Of a stretch of DNA of 64,000 nt, positions 47,018-57,361 are shown one piece after another. Position 1 is the stretch's first letter; every line of letters begins with the position of its first letter. Origin of the DNA: Ectopseudomonas composti (GTDB lineage: Bacteria > Pseudomonadota > Gammaproteobacteria > Pseudomonadales > Pseudomonadaceae); contig NZ_LSSW01000028.1 in assembly GCF_001567565.1 (NCBI RefSeq), forward strand, positions 248,001 through 312,000, read 5' to 3'. Made by a program: the position numbers and the translations under genes. A model generated the notes under the pieces. The model ran no database searches, had not been told where the DNA came from, and saw only the letters and a list, made by a program, of their open reading frames with translations.

Positions 47018-50000
47018 CAGTTTTCTCTCCAGTAGGTCGTGGATACTGGTGCGGGATTTTCGCAGAACTCTGTACCCTCCACGCAGCCGTCTGGCCCCGG
47101 TTTGTCGCCACCGCCAGCCCCCAAGCCGCCAATTTCCGAGCCGTTAACAATGTTCGGGGTGCCGTCATCGGAGAACACGATTGCTGGAGAGGGTGGAATC
47201 CCCGAGCGCACCAAGGCATAACTACGAATTGGCACCTCATTCTTGGTAAAGATCGCGCCGGCGTCGATCAGGCTAAGGGCGTAGGCTCGGCCGCGACCGA
47301 CGTCTGGACCGCAGGTGGTGACGGTCTCACCTCGTGGACTGAATGTGTTGAACAGTACCGCGCCACGGAAGGACAAGGACGCAGAGAGTATTTTCTCGCC
47401 CTTTGGTAGGCGAAGGAACCAGCCCTTGCTATTGGCCAGCAACGATCGGTTAGGTACGTAACTGTTTCCAGGGGTCAGTTGAGCATAGAGAGTATTTATC
47501 TGATCGCGCAGTGCCGGCAGGCCATTGGTTTCATCGAGTGTTGCCAGTTGCGCCTGATCAACCAGGAACTGATAGGCTTCGAACTCCGTCAGGTCGTCGC
47601 CGTAGATCTCCTTGGCTGCGGCCAACTGTTCCGGCGTGAGCAACCCTGAGCCTTGGTCATAGGCGGCGCTGGAGATCAGGTTGGCGTTCACCTGCGCTGC
47701 GTCAGACTGGGCGCGAAGGTCGTTGCGGGTGTTCTCCAGCTGTGCAATCAGCGCCACATTGCTGGTCAGGTTGGCCGCGTTATTCGCGAGCGCGGTGTTC
47801 TTGCTCGCCTCGTCGCGGGCCAGTAGGTCGGCCTCGTTTGGTGCCGGGGAGGCCGATCCGGTCAGGGCCTGCAATTCGGACAGTGCTTGGCTTATCGCGG
47901 TGTTGTCCCCTGCACTGATTGCGCTATTGAGCTGCGCTAGAGCGTCTTGCAGGGCAGTGCTGGTTTGGCCGTCATTGAGATCGTTGCGTTGATCCGCCTC
48001 GGGGCTAGCGGCATAGCTCTGGTTCAGGCCGTCCAGGTCGGCTTGTAGGTTGGTGATGGTCTCATCACTAGCAGAGGCCGCCTTGGCGTCGAGAAGCGCC
48101 TGCTCTTTATCGATAATGGCTTGGTAGAGGGTGCTCAGCCCACTTTGCAGACTGATTAGAGCACCGTAGCTTTCGGCTAGCGACTGGCTATAGGTGGACA
48201 GCGCTTGCTGTTTCGCTTCTGACTGATCGCGTGCACTTGAGGCGGCGTCGTAGGCAGTTTGAGCGTCACTAAGCGCCTGCAAGTTCTGTGGAGAGCTATC
48301 TGCGTCATAGGCTGCCTGAGCGGCATTACGATTGGCGAGCGCTGTATCGTAGGCGACTTGCTTGCTGGCCAGGTCGGCTTCGGCATCGGTACGCGCCTGC
48401 TGCATGGCTTTTAGGGTTTGCTGGCTTTCCAGTAGGCCTTGCTGCAACTTGTTCTGCTCAACGCTTTCGACCGCATGGGGTTGCAGGTAGGGGTCGGCGG
48501 CCATGATGGCGTCGATCTGGGCTTGAGTGTCATTGGCGCTACTATTCGCCTGCAGCATCGCGTTGTATGCCGCAGTGAAGCCGGACGAATCCTTGTAGGC
48601 GTTGAACACATCTCGAGCTGAGCCTACGGAAGCATTCAAGGCATTGATCTTGGCCTCGAGCTCCGCAATGTCCTCAAGTATCTTCGCAGCCTGGGCGTCT
48701 GTCAGGTCGACGCTGGATACGTCCACCAAGTCGCTCTCGGTCATGGTGGTGTAGGTGCTCGGTTTGTTGAAAACATTGGCATCTCGCAGCACGTAGAAAC
48801 GATCGATGGTGTCCTCGTTGAGTGGGTGAGCGCGGTAGCCCGAACCGAGGGAGATTGTGAAGTAGGTCTTGCCGCCGCGTTCACGGATTAATGCCACGTC
48901 CGGCGTGCTGAAAAACCTACGATTACTCAGGGCTGTGTCACCGCCAAGGCTGGCGATACGGCCACCGGTTGCCAGGTTGGCTGCACCGGTGTTGGCATTG
49001 TTGATGTCGAAGCGGAAAACCTGCGCCCTGCTATCGGCTGCATACAGAATATCGGCTAGGCCATCTCCGTTGATATCGATGATCACCGGGTCAGCGGGCA
49101 TGCTATGGGTCATGTTGGGCAGTTGCAGATTGGCTCCAGTTTCTGTTGTGTGGCCGGCTCGCCAGATCAACTTGCCGGTTTCAGCGTTGACGATATACAG
49201 GCTGTTGCCATAGCTGTCGTTCGCCAGCGGTGTATTGGGGCTGTCGTTGTCCTGCTGGGGATCGTAGCCGCCGCTGAAGATGAGCACCTTGGTCTTTGTA
49301 CCGTTGACGTTGATGTCGGCCAGTTTGGGGGTGGACCAGGTCTGACCCAATTTTTCGAAGCCGGGAGTAGTGCCACCTTTGATCACCCATTTCATTGCAG
49401 GAGCGCTTATTGTGCCGACATCCAGCGCATAGTAATTGCGGCCCCCGCGGCGCATGCCGGCGTAAAGAATGCTCTTGGCGATATCACGAGTTTTGGTCGC
49501 AGTGTTGAGTGCGCCGTATTCAACCCAGAGGTTGAACTGACCGTCCATACCATAGCGCTTGTTCTCGGAGCCCTTGGGGTCGCGGTAATAGGCATCGAGG
49601 TTGGGCAGCAGCTCTTTCGGAATGAACGCGAACTGTTCTTCGCCAGTCTTGGGGTCGACGGCATGGATGAAGCCCTCATTGGTGCCGAAGAACATATAGA
49701 GCTGTTCGGGGGATGTCGTTTCACCCTTCTTGGCTTTTTCGACGCGCAGGAGGTCCTCATCGGTCTTGTAGGCTACCAGGCGAGGTTCGTTGTGCAGCAC
49801 ATCAGCCAGTTGCTGGCGCGCTTGGTCTCCATCGTCAGGATCCAGACCGCGCCCCCACTTGATGGCGCGCTCTCTTGCGGTGGCGCTAGTGACGCCCATG
49901 AGGGCATTGGTAATGGCGTTATTGCCCGTGGTCAGAGCATACGCGCTAGTGCTCAGTAGCACGCTGCCGGTAACCCCCGCGCTGGCCGTCGGGGAGCGGT

Positions 50001-51363
50001 CGGCAGCTGTCCAGGTGTAGATGTTGCGACTGCTAGGGCTGCTCAGCATACCGGCTACACCGCCCTTGGCCACATCTCTGCCGTCAAGCGATGACCAATA
50101 ACTGGACGCACTTTCTTTGAAGAAGCCCGTTGCTTCGTCGACTGCCGGTTGACCGTTCTTGTCGACGATCTGTGCTGCAACGGTGTTGCCTTGTGCATCG
50201 GTGTTCTCGGGCTTGAGTGTGTAGCGTTTGACGTTGCCGACCCAGCGCGCACCCTCGGCCGGGCGAAACAGCGCGTAATAGAGGTCATTGCGGAAGCCCA
50301 GGTTGTTATATGCACTCACCGCGACACTGGGGGTGGCGAAGGTGGTGTTCTCGGCCAGGATTTCCACCAAGATCGACTTGAGCGCCGATACCAGACCGGA
50401 GGTGTTGTCTGTGGTGAAATAGCGACCGTTGCCAGCAGTGGCAGTATTCTGCAGTAGCGTCTGGTTGGTGGTGAAACCGATGGTGTAGGTACTGATGGTC
50501 TGTTTGCCCGGCTGGCTGCTGCTAACGTCTTGGTTGGCCAGGTGCTCTGCAAGATGAGGCATGCATTGGCCATTACCGCTACCACAGCTGCTCGCGAGAT
50601 ATTGAGAATTCGCTGCGCCAGGAGTGTTGACCAGTGCTCGGATATCCGCGTTGGCAGAGTTATCAGATGTCGGCGCTCCGTCAGTCAGCAGGATGATATT
50701 GCTTTTCTGGCAGGAGTATTCAATGGGGGATTTATAATTGTTTCCATTCTTTGATGCAGCTACGCTCGGGTAGCTAGTTCTGTATCCGCCGCTGCCGTTG
50801 TCATTCTCAAATGCTGCCCATGTGTTATTTCCAAATTTTGGTCGTAGGCCCTTCATGTATAGGGCTGCTTCATAGTAACTTTCAGAAAGAGGTGTGTTTG
50901 AGTATGCGTACAGTCTGTTTAGTTCTGTTTTGAATGCTTGCGCGTTACTGCTGACACGTGCTAGCGGAATAGCAACCATCCCGCCTTCATATGAGTTAGA
51001 GGAGTCGAAGTGCATTAGTCCGATGTTTACATCGTCACTTAAGCGCAGTTCTTCTATGAGCTGATTGGTTACATCTTTTACGACCTGAAGGCGTGTCTGC
51101 TCGTAAGTTCTATTCCTACCACTGCCTTTGGTAACGCAACGGTTTCGAATGTCTCGATCCGCGATGGCACAAGTCGTGCCAGGAACTGCAGAGTCCATGG
51201 ATCCAGAGTTATCGATGACAAACATCAGGTTGGGGCGAACCTGCTGGTCTTCTGGCAGTTTTCGACTAACGTAGATTTCAGTGTCGTCTGCCAATGCAGT
51301 CTGAGCAGTTAGGCCAACATACATGAAGCTGCCGAGGACGAGTGAGAATGAGCGAATGTTCAT
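47017..51363 (-). CDS. pilY1: Type IV pilus tip adhesin/biogenesis factor PilY1 with coiled-coil insertion
   Basis: 1448 aa, exported (signal peptide ends ALA near residue 25). An N-terminal von Willebrand A domain has MIDAS DNSGS at ~48 and LLTDGAP later. The C-terminal PilY1 beta-propeller (~540-880 and ~1300-1448) includes a DxNxDGxxD calcium loop near residue 765 ([10 protein letters not shown]). Residues ~885-1293 are a long Ala/Gln/Leu-rich heptad region that interrupts the propeller. P. aeruginosa PilY1 is 1161 aa without it. It probably caps the pilus and acts in adhesion and surface sensing. The 5' part is AT-richer than neighbouring core genes. Confidence 0.92.
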   Translation of the reverse strand: MNIRSFSLVLGSFMYVGLTAQTALADDTEIYVSRKLPEDQQVRPNLMFVIDNSGSMDSAVPGTTCAIADRDIRNRCVTKGSGRNRTYEQTRLQVVKDVTNQLIEELRLSDDVNIGLMHFDSSNSYEGGMVAIPLARVSSNAQAFKTELNRLYAYSNTPLSESYYEAALYMKGLRPKFGNNTWAAFENDNGSGGYRTSYPSVAASKNGNNYKSPIEYSCQKSNIILLTDGAPTSDNSANADIRALVNTPGAANSQYLASSCGSGNGQCMPHLAEHLANQDVSSSQPGKQTISTYTIGFTTNQTLLQNTATAGNGRYFTTDNTSGLVSALKSILVEILAENTTFATPSVAVSAYNNLGFRNDLYYALFRPAEGARWVGNVKRYTLKPENTDAQGNTVAAQIVDKNGQPAVDEATGFFKESASSYWSSLDGRDVAKGGVAGMLSSPSSRNIYTWTAADRSPTASAGVTGSVLLSTSAYALTTGNNAITNALMGVTSATARERAIKWGRGLDPDDGDQARQQLADVLHNEPRLVAYKTDEDLLRVEKAKKGETTSPEQLYMFFGTNEGFIHAVDPKTGEEQFAFIPKELLPNLDAYYRDPKGSENKRYGMDGQFNLWVEYGALNTATKTRDIAKSILYAGMRRGGRNYYALDVGTISAPAMKWVIKGGTTPGFEKLGQTWSTPKLADINVNGTKTKVLIFSGGYDPQQDNDSPNTPLANDSYGNSLYIVNAETGKLIWRAGHTTETGANLQLPNMTHSMPADPVIIDINGDGLADILYAADSRAQVFRFDINNANTGAANLATGGRIASLGGDTALSNRRFFSTPDVALIRERGGKTYFTISLGSGYRAHPLNEDTIDRFYVLRDANVFNKPSTYTTMTESDLVDVSSVDLTDAQAAKILEDIAELEAKINALNASVGSARDVFNAYKDSSGFTAAYNAMLQANSSANDTQAQIDAIMAADPYLQPHAVESVEQNKLQQGLLESQQTLKAMQQARTDAEADLASKQVAYDTALANRNAAQAAYDADSSPQNLQALSDAQTAYDAASSARDQSEAKQQALSTYSQSLAESYGALISLQSGLSTLYQAIIDKEQALLDAKAASASDETITNLQADLDGLNQSYAASPEADQRNDLNDGQTSTALQDALAQLNSAISAGDNTAISQALSELQALTGSASPAPNEADLLARDEASKNTALANNAANLTSNVALIAQLENTRNDLRAQSDAAQVNANLISSAAYDQGSGLLTPEQLAAAKEIYGDDLTEFEAYQFLVDQAQLATLDETNGLPALRDQINTLYAQLTPGNSYVPNRSLLANSKGWFLRLPKGEKILSASLSFRGAVLFNTFSPRGETVTTCGPDVGRGRAYALSLIDAGAIFTKNEVPIRSYALVRSGIPPSPAIVFSDDGTPNIVNGSEIGGLGAGGGDKPGPDGCVEGTEFCENPAPVSTTYWREN

Positions 51364-51379
51364 ATTCTATAGTGTCCTG

Positions 51380-51703
51380 TTACTTGGCGACGATTTCATG
51401 GATGGAGTCAATAGGTTTGTTCTGCAGAAAGACGGTCCCTTTCAGGGTTTGGCCATTCTGCAAGCTATCGGCCGTCATTCTTTGACCGTTGATATAAACA
51501 AAAGCGCCCGGTGCGAAGGGTAATAGACGAAGGGGGCATTCCGGGCAGGGGCGTAGTTCGCCGTAGGGGTGGCCGCCTGTCATACGAATGGTGGCTTCAA
51601 TCATCTCTAGTGGGGTATAGCTGTTGATATCTTCCTCAGCATATACGCCAGCGTTCAAGGTCATGCCAATAGGTAGCATAAGAGCGGCTAAAAATTTGTA
51701 CAT
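51380..51703 (-). CDS. Small exported protein between pilX and pilY1, unrecognised
   Basis: 107 aa. A signal peptide of ~22 residues ends VYA before EEDINSY. A CPEC (Cys-X-X-Cys) lies at ~53-56. The C-terminal half (FVYINGQRMTADSLQNGQTLKG... IDSIHEI) looks like a small beta domain as in PilY2-type proteins, but I cannot prove homology. Gaps to pilX and pilY1 are 11 and 16 bases, so it is part of the operon. P. aeruginosa has pilY2 after pilY1; here a small gene is before it. Role in pilus assembly is inferred from context. Confidence 0.6.
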   Translation of the reverse strand: MYKFLAALMLPIGMTLNAGVYAEEDINSYTPLEMIEATIRMTGGHPYGELRPCPECPLRLLPFAPGAFVYINGQRMTADSLQNGQTLKGTVFLQNKPIDSIHEIVAK

Positions 51704-51714
51704 GTTGAGTCTCC

Positions 51715-52248
51715 CTAGCCCTTGGTATTCATGAAGACCAGGCCTTGCGACTGATCCGAATAGGCGCCGTTGTTCAGCTGCGAGCGGGTTTGCAATTCAT
51801 AATCAGTGCATTCGAAGCGTTCGAGGCTTGCACCCGTGCAGAGACTTGGGCGGGTAAACCGCACCACGGTAAAACCGGGGGCGGGGATGGGAGTTTGCGT
51901 GTCTACCCCTCTGCCTGCAGTGCTGGCAGGAAGACCGAGCACCTGCAGCTGGGCGGCGGTAAGCGTTTTCGGATATCCGCCATCACCGTCGGAGTAACGG
52001 CCCGCGTTCAGCGCTTCCAGCAAAGGCATGCGACCAGAAAGGCTGCTATTGAATACCAGAAGTTCGGAGCGAATCTCGTTCTGGGCCAGCTGGAAAGTTT
52101 CGTTACGGAATTGCGAGTTACTGGCCATTCGCTCTTCCAAGGTAGAAAACTGCATGGCGGTAATGCCGGCGATTGTGAGCACGACCAGAAATACCAGTGC
52201 AACGATCAGGGTGGCACCGGTCTGACGGGATGGGGCTGTAATATTCAT
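51715..52248 (-). CDS. pilX: Type IV minor pilin PilX
   Basis: 177 aa from ATG 52248 (GAGG nine bases upstream). N-terminus RQTG-ATLIVALVFLVVLTIAGITAMQ is a prepilin-like site, but the mature residue 5 is Val, not Glu; this is typical of PilX and of the GspK-like tip subunits. A small globular head follows. It is thought to sit with PilV/PilW/FimU and PilY1 at the pilus tip. Confidence 0.87.
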   Translation of the reverse strand: MNITAPSRQTGATLIVALVFLVVLTIAGITAMQFSTLEERMASNSQFRNETFQLAQNEIRSELLVFNSSLSGRMPLLEALNAGRYSDGDGGYPKTLTAAQLQVLGLPASTAGRGVDTQTPIPAPGFTVVRFTRPSLCTGASLERFECTDYELQTRSQLNNGAYSDQSQGLVFMNTKG

Positions 52249-52259
52249 GGCGCCTGACC

Positions 52260-53099
52260 TCAAAGAGTGTTGCGTAACTTGATAGTGGTGGTGAATATCT
52301 GACGGGCTCTGCCGTCATCAAAAACTGCCGTCGGAGCAGCATCCAGCAATACATAGCGGCGCGCCGGGGCGGGCGGGTCTACGCGGTCGATCGAGTTGGC
52401 CAGGACGGCGATACGAACCGCTACGACGTCGTTCCAAGCGTTCAATGCGGTAACGCGGTCGGCAGACACATATTGGTTGACGTTATTGCGATCACCGCTG
52501 GTGCTGATTCCATACTGGATTTGCAGCGCATCCACCCCATCAATCAGCGGTGAAACACCGGGGCCTGCGACCCATTCGCCGGCGCCTTTGGTGAAGTTCC
52601 AAGACCTACAGCCAAGCGCGGAGGGAGCACCGTTGGCTCCAGGGATAATTTCAAAATGGTTGATTATCAGATCCGTATTGGCGGTGGAGCCGGTGAGGGT
52701 ATTGCCCAGGCAATCTCGACGGGCGCCCTCGAGCATTCGTGGCTGCAATGCAAAACCAATGGTATCTGACGCGTTACCTGCCCCCTGAGAGCTGCAGACG
52801 CGTGGAGTATTACAGTTAGCGGCGCCAGGTGTCGCGATAGGGTTAGGTGGCGCGGTTGTTGAGTTGGCTGCTTCTACATAGCCGGCATGGCGTGCACTTT
52901 GAGCGATAAACTCCAGTGCAAAACGTCCGTTTTCTTGTAGGCGCGACGCTGCTTCGTTGCTGGCGTAAGTTTGCTTCGAGGAGAAAAATACCTGAATGAC
53001 GCCAGTCAGCAGCAACATGCTGATGACCACAGCCACCAAGAGTTCGACAATGGAGAAGCCGCACTGCTTGGGGAGCTGAATGGACTCGCGATAGTTCAT
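52260..53099 (-). CDS. pilW: Type IV minor pilin PilW
   Basis: 279 aa, the large minor pilin (GspJ-like). Prepilin site CG-FSIVELLVAVVISMLLLTG with Glu5. Head contains paired Cys (NCNTPRVCSS). It connects the pilus with PilV/FimU. The ATG overlaps the pilV stop (ATGA) and its own stop is 11 bases before pilX. Confidence 0.9.
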   Translation of the reverse strand: MNYRESIQLPKQCGFSIVELLVAVVISMLLLTGVIQVFFSSKQTYASNEAASRLQENGRFALEFIAQSARHAGYVEAANSTTAPPNPIATPGAANCNTPRVCSSQGAGNASDTIGFALQPRMLEGARRDCLGNTLTGSTANTDLIINHFEIIPGANGAPSALGCRSWNFTKGAGEWVAGPGVSPLIDGVDALQIQYGISTSGDRNNVNQYVSADRVTALNAWNDVVAVRIAVLANSIDRVDPPAPARRYVLLDAAPTAVFDDGRARQIFTTTIKLRNTL

Positions 53100-53653
53100 C
53101 GTTCAATCCTCAACTCAGTTGTGGCACCGTCGCTCGTAGCAGCATTGGGGTGGCTTCGGTTGAGCCAGTTCAGGCTCAGGTCGAGGCTGTTTCCGGCAGC
53201 AGTAGCGTCAACCAGATTGCCGACTGCTGGAGGAGTTATGAAGTCTCGGCTATTGAAGCGTGCGTCGATGGTGTTGAAGTTAGCAATTGCGGCATAGCTG
53301 CACTGTGCCTCCCAGGCATCGAAGGCCGCCATCTGAGAGGCATTACACTCGCTGGCGTTGACTTTAGCCCCGGTGCTTGGGTTGTAGTAGTCTGCACACA
53401 TACGAGCGGGCAACACTGCACAGTTTTGCGCGGTGGCATATTCGGCTGCGGTACCATCCGGGTTGGCGCGCATGCGCTCGATGAAGTCTTGCATCAGCCA
53501 GACCGACTGTGAGCGTTGACCGCTGTCGGCAGTGCTTTGCAGCGAGCTAAGCTGCATGGCAGCGAGCCCCAGAAGGCCGACGGTGAATATCAGTAGAGCG
53601 ACCAGTACCTCGATTAGCGAAGCGCCGCGCTGCGTGTATGAAGATGAGTTCAT
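53096..53653 (-). CDS. pilV: Type IV minor pilin PilV
   Basis: 185 aa from ATG 53653, chosen over 53659 because the AAGGA is then six bases away. Prepilin site RG-ASLIEVLVALLIFTVGLLGLAAMQ with Glu5, matching the PilV/GspI family. Cys-rich head (NCAV, MCADYY, SECNAS, QCSY). Four-base overlap with pilW. Confidence 0.9.
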   Translation of the reverse strand: MNSSSYTQRGASLIEVLVALLIFTVGLLGLAAMQLSSLQSTADSGQRSQSVWLMQDFIERMRANPDGTAAEYATAQNCAVLPARMCADYYNPSTGAKVNASECNASQMAAFDAWEAQCSYAAIANFNTIDARFNSRDFITPPAVGNLVDATAAGNSLDLSLNWLNRSHPNAATSDGATTELRIER

Positions 53654-53669
53654 ATGCATTCCTTGACTG

Positions 53670-54185
53670 TCAGCAGGCCGCGTCGCGCGTCGTTTTTTCA
53701 ATTTCCGCTCGGCCGAGTGGGGTCAGCGTAATGCACCGAGCATTGTCGCCAGTAGACTTTAGATTTGGCGATGTCACTTTAAGAAATGCATTAACGTTGT
53801 TTGATGCGGCGCCGTTGCGGCGGAGAATCAGAACTGGTGGGTTGCCGATGCCCGAGCTGGTAATGCTCACGCCGTTGGTTGCGGCGAAGACCCGAATAAC
53901 GTCCGCATGATTACAGTCATTGCCAATGGTGGCGGGGCCTATACACCAGCCATCGCTCCAGCCATTGGCGGTGCCTGTGCGTGGAATGACGCGAACATCT
54001 TGATTGAGCTTGAGTGCCTCGCTTCTGGCAAATGCAAGAGAAAGCATCATTTCATTCGCTTTAGAGCTTACGCGTTGTTTGATAGCGAAATCGGTGATAG
54101 CCGGCATAGCTATAGCCAGAATGATCCCCAGTATCACCAAGGTGATCATCAACTCGATAAGGGTGAATCCGTGTTGTCGCTTCAT
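53670..54185 (-). CDS. fimU: Type IV minor pilin FimU
   Basis: 171 aa from ATG 54185 (AAGGA nine bases upstream); an in-frame TTG at 54203 is less likely. Prepilin site [26 protein letters not shown]; GspH/FimT-type head with DGWCIG and a terminal Cys. It primes pilus assembly with the other minor pilins. Sixteen bases before pilV. Confidence 0.88.
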   Translation of the reverse strand: MKRQHGFTLIELMITLVILGIILAIAMPAITDFAIKQRVSSKANEMMLSLAFARSEALKLNQDVRVIPRTGTANGWSDGWCIGPATIGNDCNHADVIRVFAATNGVSITSSGIGNPPVLILRRNGAASNNVNAFLKVTSPNLKSTGDNARCITLTPLGRAEIEKTTRDAAC

Positions 54186-54295
54186 CTGGCTGAGTCCTTG
54201 CAATGTGCTTCACATCATTGCTGCTCATACCAAGCGCTTCAAGGGCAGTCGGGACGTCTGGTGGCTTTGTGGTGCCGAATGGTCGAGCGGTATGC

Positions 54296-54820
54296 TCATG
54301 GTGGGCAGCGTGCGCCTTCTTCCGATGTTTTTATCCGGCCTTGGCGACTGATTACTAATGCTCCTGCTTTCGCGCCGACTTTGGTCGGGCATAGGCTCAT
54401 CGTGCCGTTACTGACGAACGTGACTCCCTGGCTGCTGAAATGGATTGAGTTATTCGGCAGCATTCCTCGCCAGTGCAGATTGATGCTGCTGGGCAGGTAG
54501 AGTGTGCTGATAATTTCTTCTCCCGGATCCAGGCGACGATTACCATTGCTATCGATAAAAGCGCTGATGCTTCCGCTCCAGCTTTGCCGGCAGATGCCTT
54601 GGTCTGATAGAGGGCAGAGAGTGGCCCGGCTCTGGTTGGTCATTGCCGTATAGCGGGCCTTACTGGTCATATGGAATAGTCCAGTTTTCAGGCTGTGCAT
54701 CTGCTGGCGCTCTCGCCAGGCTGAGGAAGAGGGGACTGCCATGCCCATTAGCAAGCCGAGCACAGCCAGTGTTAGAAGTAGTTCGAGCAGGCTATAGCCC
54801 GCAATCTGGTTGGTTCTCAT
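54296..54820 (-). CDS. fimT: FimT-type minor prepilin
   Basis: 174 aa. Prepilin-like site AG-YSLLELLLTLAVLGLLMGMAVPS with Glu5, and a GspH/FimT head (ATLCPLSDQGICRQSW, FIDSNGNRRLDPGEE; the last resembles a calcium-binding loop). In P. aeruginosa fimT also lies just upstream of fimU. The 110 bases to fimU hold no gene; no clear promoter was found there. Confidence 0.85.
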   Translation of the reverse strand: MRTNQIAGYSLLELLLTLAVLGLLMGMAVPSSSAWRERQQMHSLKTGLFHMTSKARYTAMTNQSRATLCPLSDQGICRQSWSGSISAFIDSNGNRRLDPGEEIISTLYLPSSINLHWRGMLPNNSIHFSSQGVTFVSNGTMSLCPTKVGAKAGALVISRQGRIKTSEEGARCPP

Positions 54821-54905
54821 CCTGAGTCCCTTCTATTGCTGTCCCTGACATTTTTTAGATTAGAACAAACCCTAAGTTTTCCCAGTCGATCTGGAGTAAT
54901 TGAAT

Positions 54906-56003
54906 TTGTTGGATGTAATCGTGCTGGGTGGTGGCGCGCTGGGGCTGTTGTCGGCCCATATGCTGGCTTTGCGCGGTAAACAGGTGCTCCTTCTGGATCG
55001 TCAGGGTGTCGGCCGCGAATCCTCCTGGGCCGGTGGCGGTATCGTGTCGCCGCTCTACCCCTGGCGCTACAGCGCAGCGGTGACGGCGCTGGCGCATTGG
55101 TCGCAGGATTTCTATCCGGGCTTCGGTCGGCGGTTGCTGGATGAGACCGGGATTGATCCCGAGGTGCATGTCACCGGGTTGTACTGGCTGGATCTGGACG
55201 ATGAGGCCGAAGCGCTGGCTTGGGCTGAGCGTGAAGGTCGGCCGCTGTTTTCGGTGGATGTGGCTGAGGCGTATCAGCGCGTGCCCGTTCTGGGGGATGG
55301 TTTTGCGCGTGCCATTCATATGCCGGGTGTGGCCAATGTGCGTAATCCCAGGTTGGTGAAGGCGCTGCGTGCGGCTTTGGCGGCGATGCCGAATGTGGAG
55401 TTGCGTGAGCACTGTCCTGTCACTGGCTTTATTCAGGAGGACGGACAGATCTGTGGTGTAACCACCGCAGAGGGTGAGGTTCGTGCCGAGCGTGTGGTTT
55501 TGGCTGCCGGGGCCTGGAGTGGTGAGTTGCTGGGGACGCTTGGTCTGGAATTACCCGTCGAGCCGGTCAAAGGACAGATGATTCTCTACAAGTGCGCCGA
55601 GGACTTTCTGCCCAGCATGGTGCTCGCCAAAGGTCGTTACGCGATCCCGCGGCGTGACGGGCATATCCTGATTGGCAGCACGCTGGAGTATGCAGGGTTC
55701 GACAAGACGCCGACCGATAATGCGCTGGATAGCTTGAAGGCCTCTGCCGAGGAGCTTTTGCCTGCACTCAAGGATGCCGAAGTGGTGGGGCATTGGGCCG
55801 GTTTGCGCCCTGGTTCGCCGGAGGGCATTCCCTTTATCGGGGAGTTGCCTGCGCATCCCGGCCTATGGCTGAACTGCGGGCATTTCCGTAATGGACTGGT
55901 GCTGGCGCCGGCATCCTGTCAATTGCTGGCCGACCTGATGCTGGGGCGTGAGCCGATCATTGATCCTGCGCCGTACGCGCCGGCCGGGCGGCTGGCGCAA
56001 TAA
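54906..56003 (+). CDS. thiO: Glycine oxidase ThiO
   Basis: About 365 aa FAD-dependent DAO family enzyme that makes the imine precursor for thiazole (thiamine) synthesis. FAD motif VIVLGGGALGLLSAHMLA near the start, SSWAGGGIVSPLYPW, VEPVKGQMI and GHFRNGLVLAP. No ATG is near; of the TTG codons at 54900 and 54906 I prefer 54906, since GGAG (54893-54896) is nine bases away against three for the other. Its stop faces pilR 15 bases away. Confidence 0.9.
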   Translation: MLDVIVLGGGALGLLSAHMLALRGKQVLLLDRQGVGRESSWAGGGIVSPLYPWRYSAAVTALAHWSQDFYPGFGRRLLDETGIDPEVHVTGLYWLDLDDEAEALAWAEREGRPLFSVDVAEAYQRVPVLGDGFARAIHMPGVANVRNPRLVKALRAALAAMPNVELREHCPVTGFIQEDGQICGVTTAEGEVRAERVVLAAGAWSGELLGTLGLELPVEPVKGQMILYKCAEDFLPSMVLAKGRYAIPRRDGHILIGSTLEYAGFDKTPTDNALDSLKASAEELLPALKDAEVVGHWAGLRPGSPEGIPFIGELPAHPGLWLNCGHFRNGLVLAPASCQLLADLMLGREPIIDPAPYAPAGRLAQ

Positions 56004-56018
56004 CTCAGCGGCTGGGCG

Positions 56019-57359
56019 TCAATCGATGCCCAGCTTCTTCAGTCGGTAGCGCATCGAACGGAAGGTCAGGCCGAGGCGCTGGGCGGCGGCCGTGCGGTTC
56101 CAGCGCGTCTCCTCCAGTGCCTGCATGATCAGCTTGCGTTCGATGTCTTCGAGGTAATCCTCCAGATTGTCGATCTGCGCCAGGCTGGCTTCGCCGGCTT
56201 CGCTGTTCGGGCCGCTGGCGTCGGCCAGGCGCAGGTCGCTGGGGGTGATCTGGTCGTCTTCGCACAGGGTGTAGGCGCGTTCGAGCATATTCTCCAGTTC
56301 GCGCACATTGCCCGGAAAACGATAGTTTTTCAGTTTCTCCAGCGCGTCGGGGTGCAGCTTGGCGGCGCAAAGGCCAGTGCCTTCGGCCAGGCGCGCGAGC
56401 ATCACGCTGGCCAGTTGCGCGATGTCTTCGCGCCGCTCGCGCAGCGGCGGAACGCGCAGTTCGATGACGTTGAGGCGGTAGTAGAGGTCCTGGCGGAAAC
56501 GGCCGGCAGCGACTTCGGCGGCGAGGTCCTTGTGGGTGGCGCAGAGAATGCGCACATCGACCACCACCTCCTGCTGGCCGCCGACGGCCCGCACGGCTTT
56601 TTCCTGAATCGCGCGCAGCAGTTTCACCTGCATCGGCAACGGCAGGTCGGCGACTTCGTCGAGGAACAGCGTGCCGCCATTGGCCGCCTGGAACAGGCCC
56701 TGCTTGTCTTCGATGGCGCCGGTGAAGCTGCCTTTCTTGTGGCCGAAGAACTCGCTTTCCATCAGCTCCGAAGGGATCGCGCCGCAGTTGACCGGTACGA
56801 ATGGCTGTTCCACGCGTGGGCCCTGTTCGTGAATCAGACGGGCGACCAGTTCCTTGCCGCTGCCTGACTCACCGCTGATGTAGACCGGTGCCTGGCTGCG
56901 CGAGAGCTTCTGAATCTGTTTGCGCAGCGACTTCATGGGAGGCGAGTCACCCAGCAGACGACTGTCTACCGGGGCTTCTTCCCCTTCGGGTGAGCGAATG
57001 CGCAGGGCGGTGGCGACCAGTTCGCGCAGGCGGCCCAGGTCCACCGGTTTGGTAAGGAAGTCGAAGGCGCCGGCCTTGAGCGAGTGGATCGCGGTATCCA
57101 GGCTGCCGTAGGCAGTGATCATCGCCACGGGAACCTGTGGGTGCCGCTGCTGGATGTGCTGCACCAGGTCCAGGCCAGTGCCGTCGGGCAGGCGCATGTC
57201 GGTCAGGCACAGGTCGAAGGGTTCACGCGCCAGCCATTCGCGCGCTTCCTTGACGTTGCGGGCGCTGCGGGTGTCCAGCTTCATGCGTCCGAGGGTGATT
57301 TCCAGCAGTTCGCGGATATCGGGTTCGTCGTCGACGATCAGGGCTCTCTGACGGTTCAT
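56019..57359 (-). CDS. pilR: Sigma54-dependent response regulator PilR
   Basis: 446 aa. Receiver domain with phospho-acceptor Asp54 (LTDMRLPDG); AAA+ domain with Walker A GESGSGKE, the sigma54-contact loop GSFTGA (Ser variant of GAFTGA) and Walker B GGTLFLDEV; C-terminal Fis-type helix-turn-helix (RTAAAQRLGLTFRSMRYRLKKLGI). It activates the RpoN promoter of pilin gene pilA (family knowledge). Two bases after pilS. Confidence 0.95.
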   Translation of the reverse strand: MNRQRALIVDDEPDIRELLEITLGRMKLDTRSARNVKEAREWLAREPFDLCLTDMRLPDGTGLDLVQHIQQRHPQVPVAMITAYGSLDTAIHSLKAGAFDFLTKPVDLGRLRELVATALRIRSPEGEEAPVDSRLLGDSPPMKSLRKQIQKLSRSQAPVYISGESGSGKELVARLIHEQGPRVEQPFVPVNCGAIPSELMESEFFGHKKGSFTGAIEDKQGLFQAANGGTLFLDEVADLPLPMQVKLLRAIQEKAVRAVGGQQEVVVDVRILCATHKDLAAEVAAGRFRQDLYYRLNVIELRVPPLRERREDIAQLASVMLARLAEGTGLCAAKLHPDALEKLKNYRFPGNVRELENMLERAYTLCEDDQITPSDLRLADASGPNSEAGEASLAQIDNLEDYLEDIERKLIMQALEETRWNRTAAAQRLGLTFRSMRYRLKKLGID

Positions 57360-57361
57360 GT

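Noticed and set aside
54186-54295. AlgR-type boxes upstream of fimU
   Set aside because: Only poor matches (two or more mismatches in nine bases), not better than chance.
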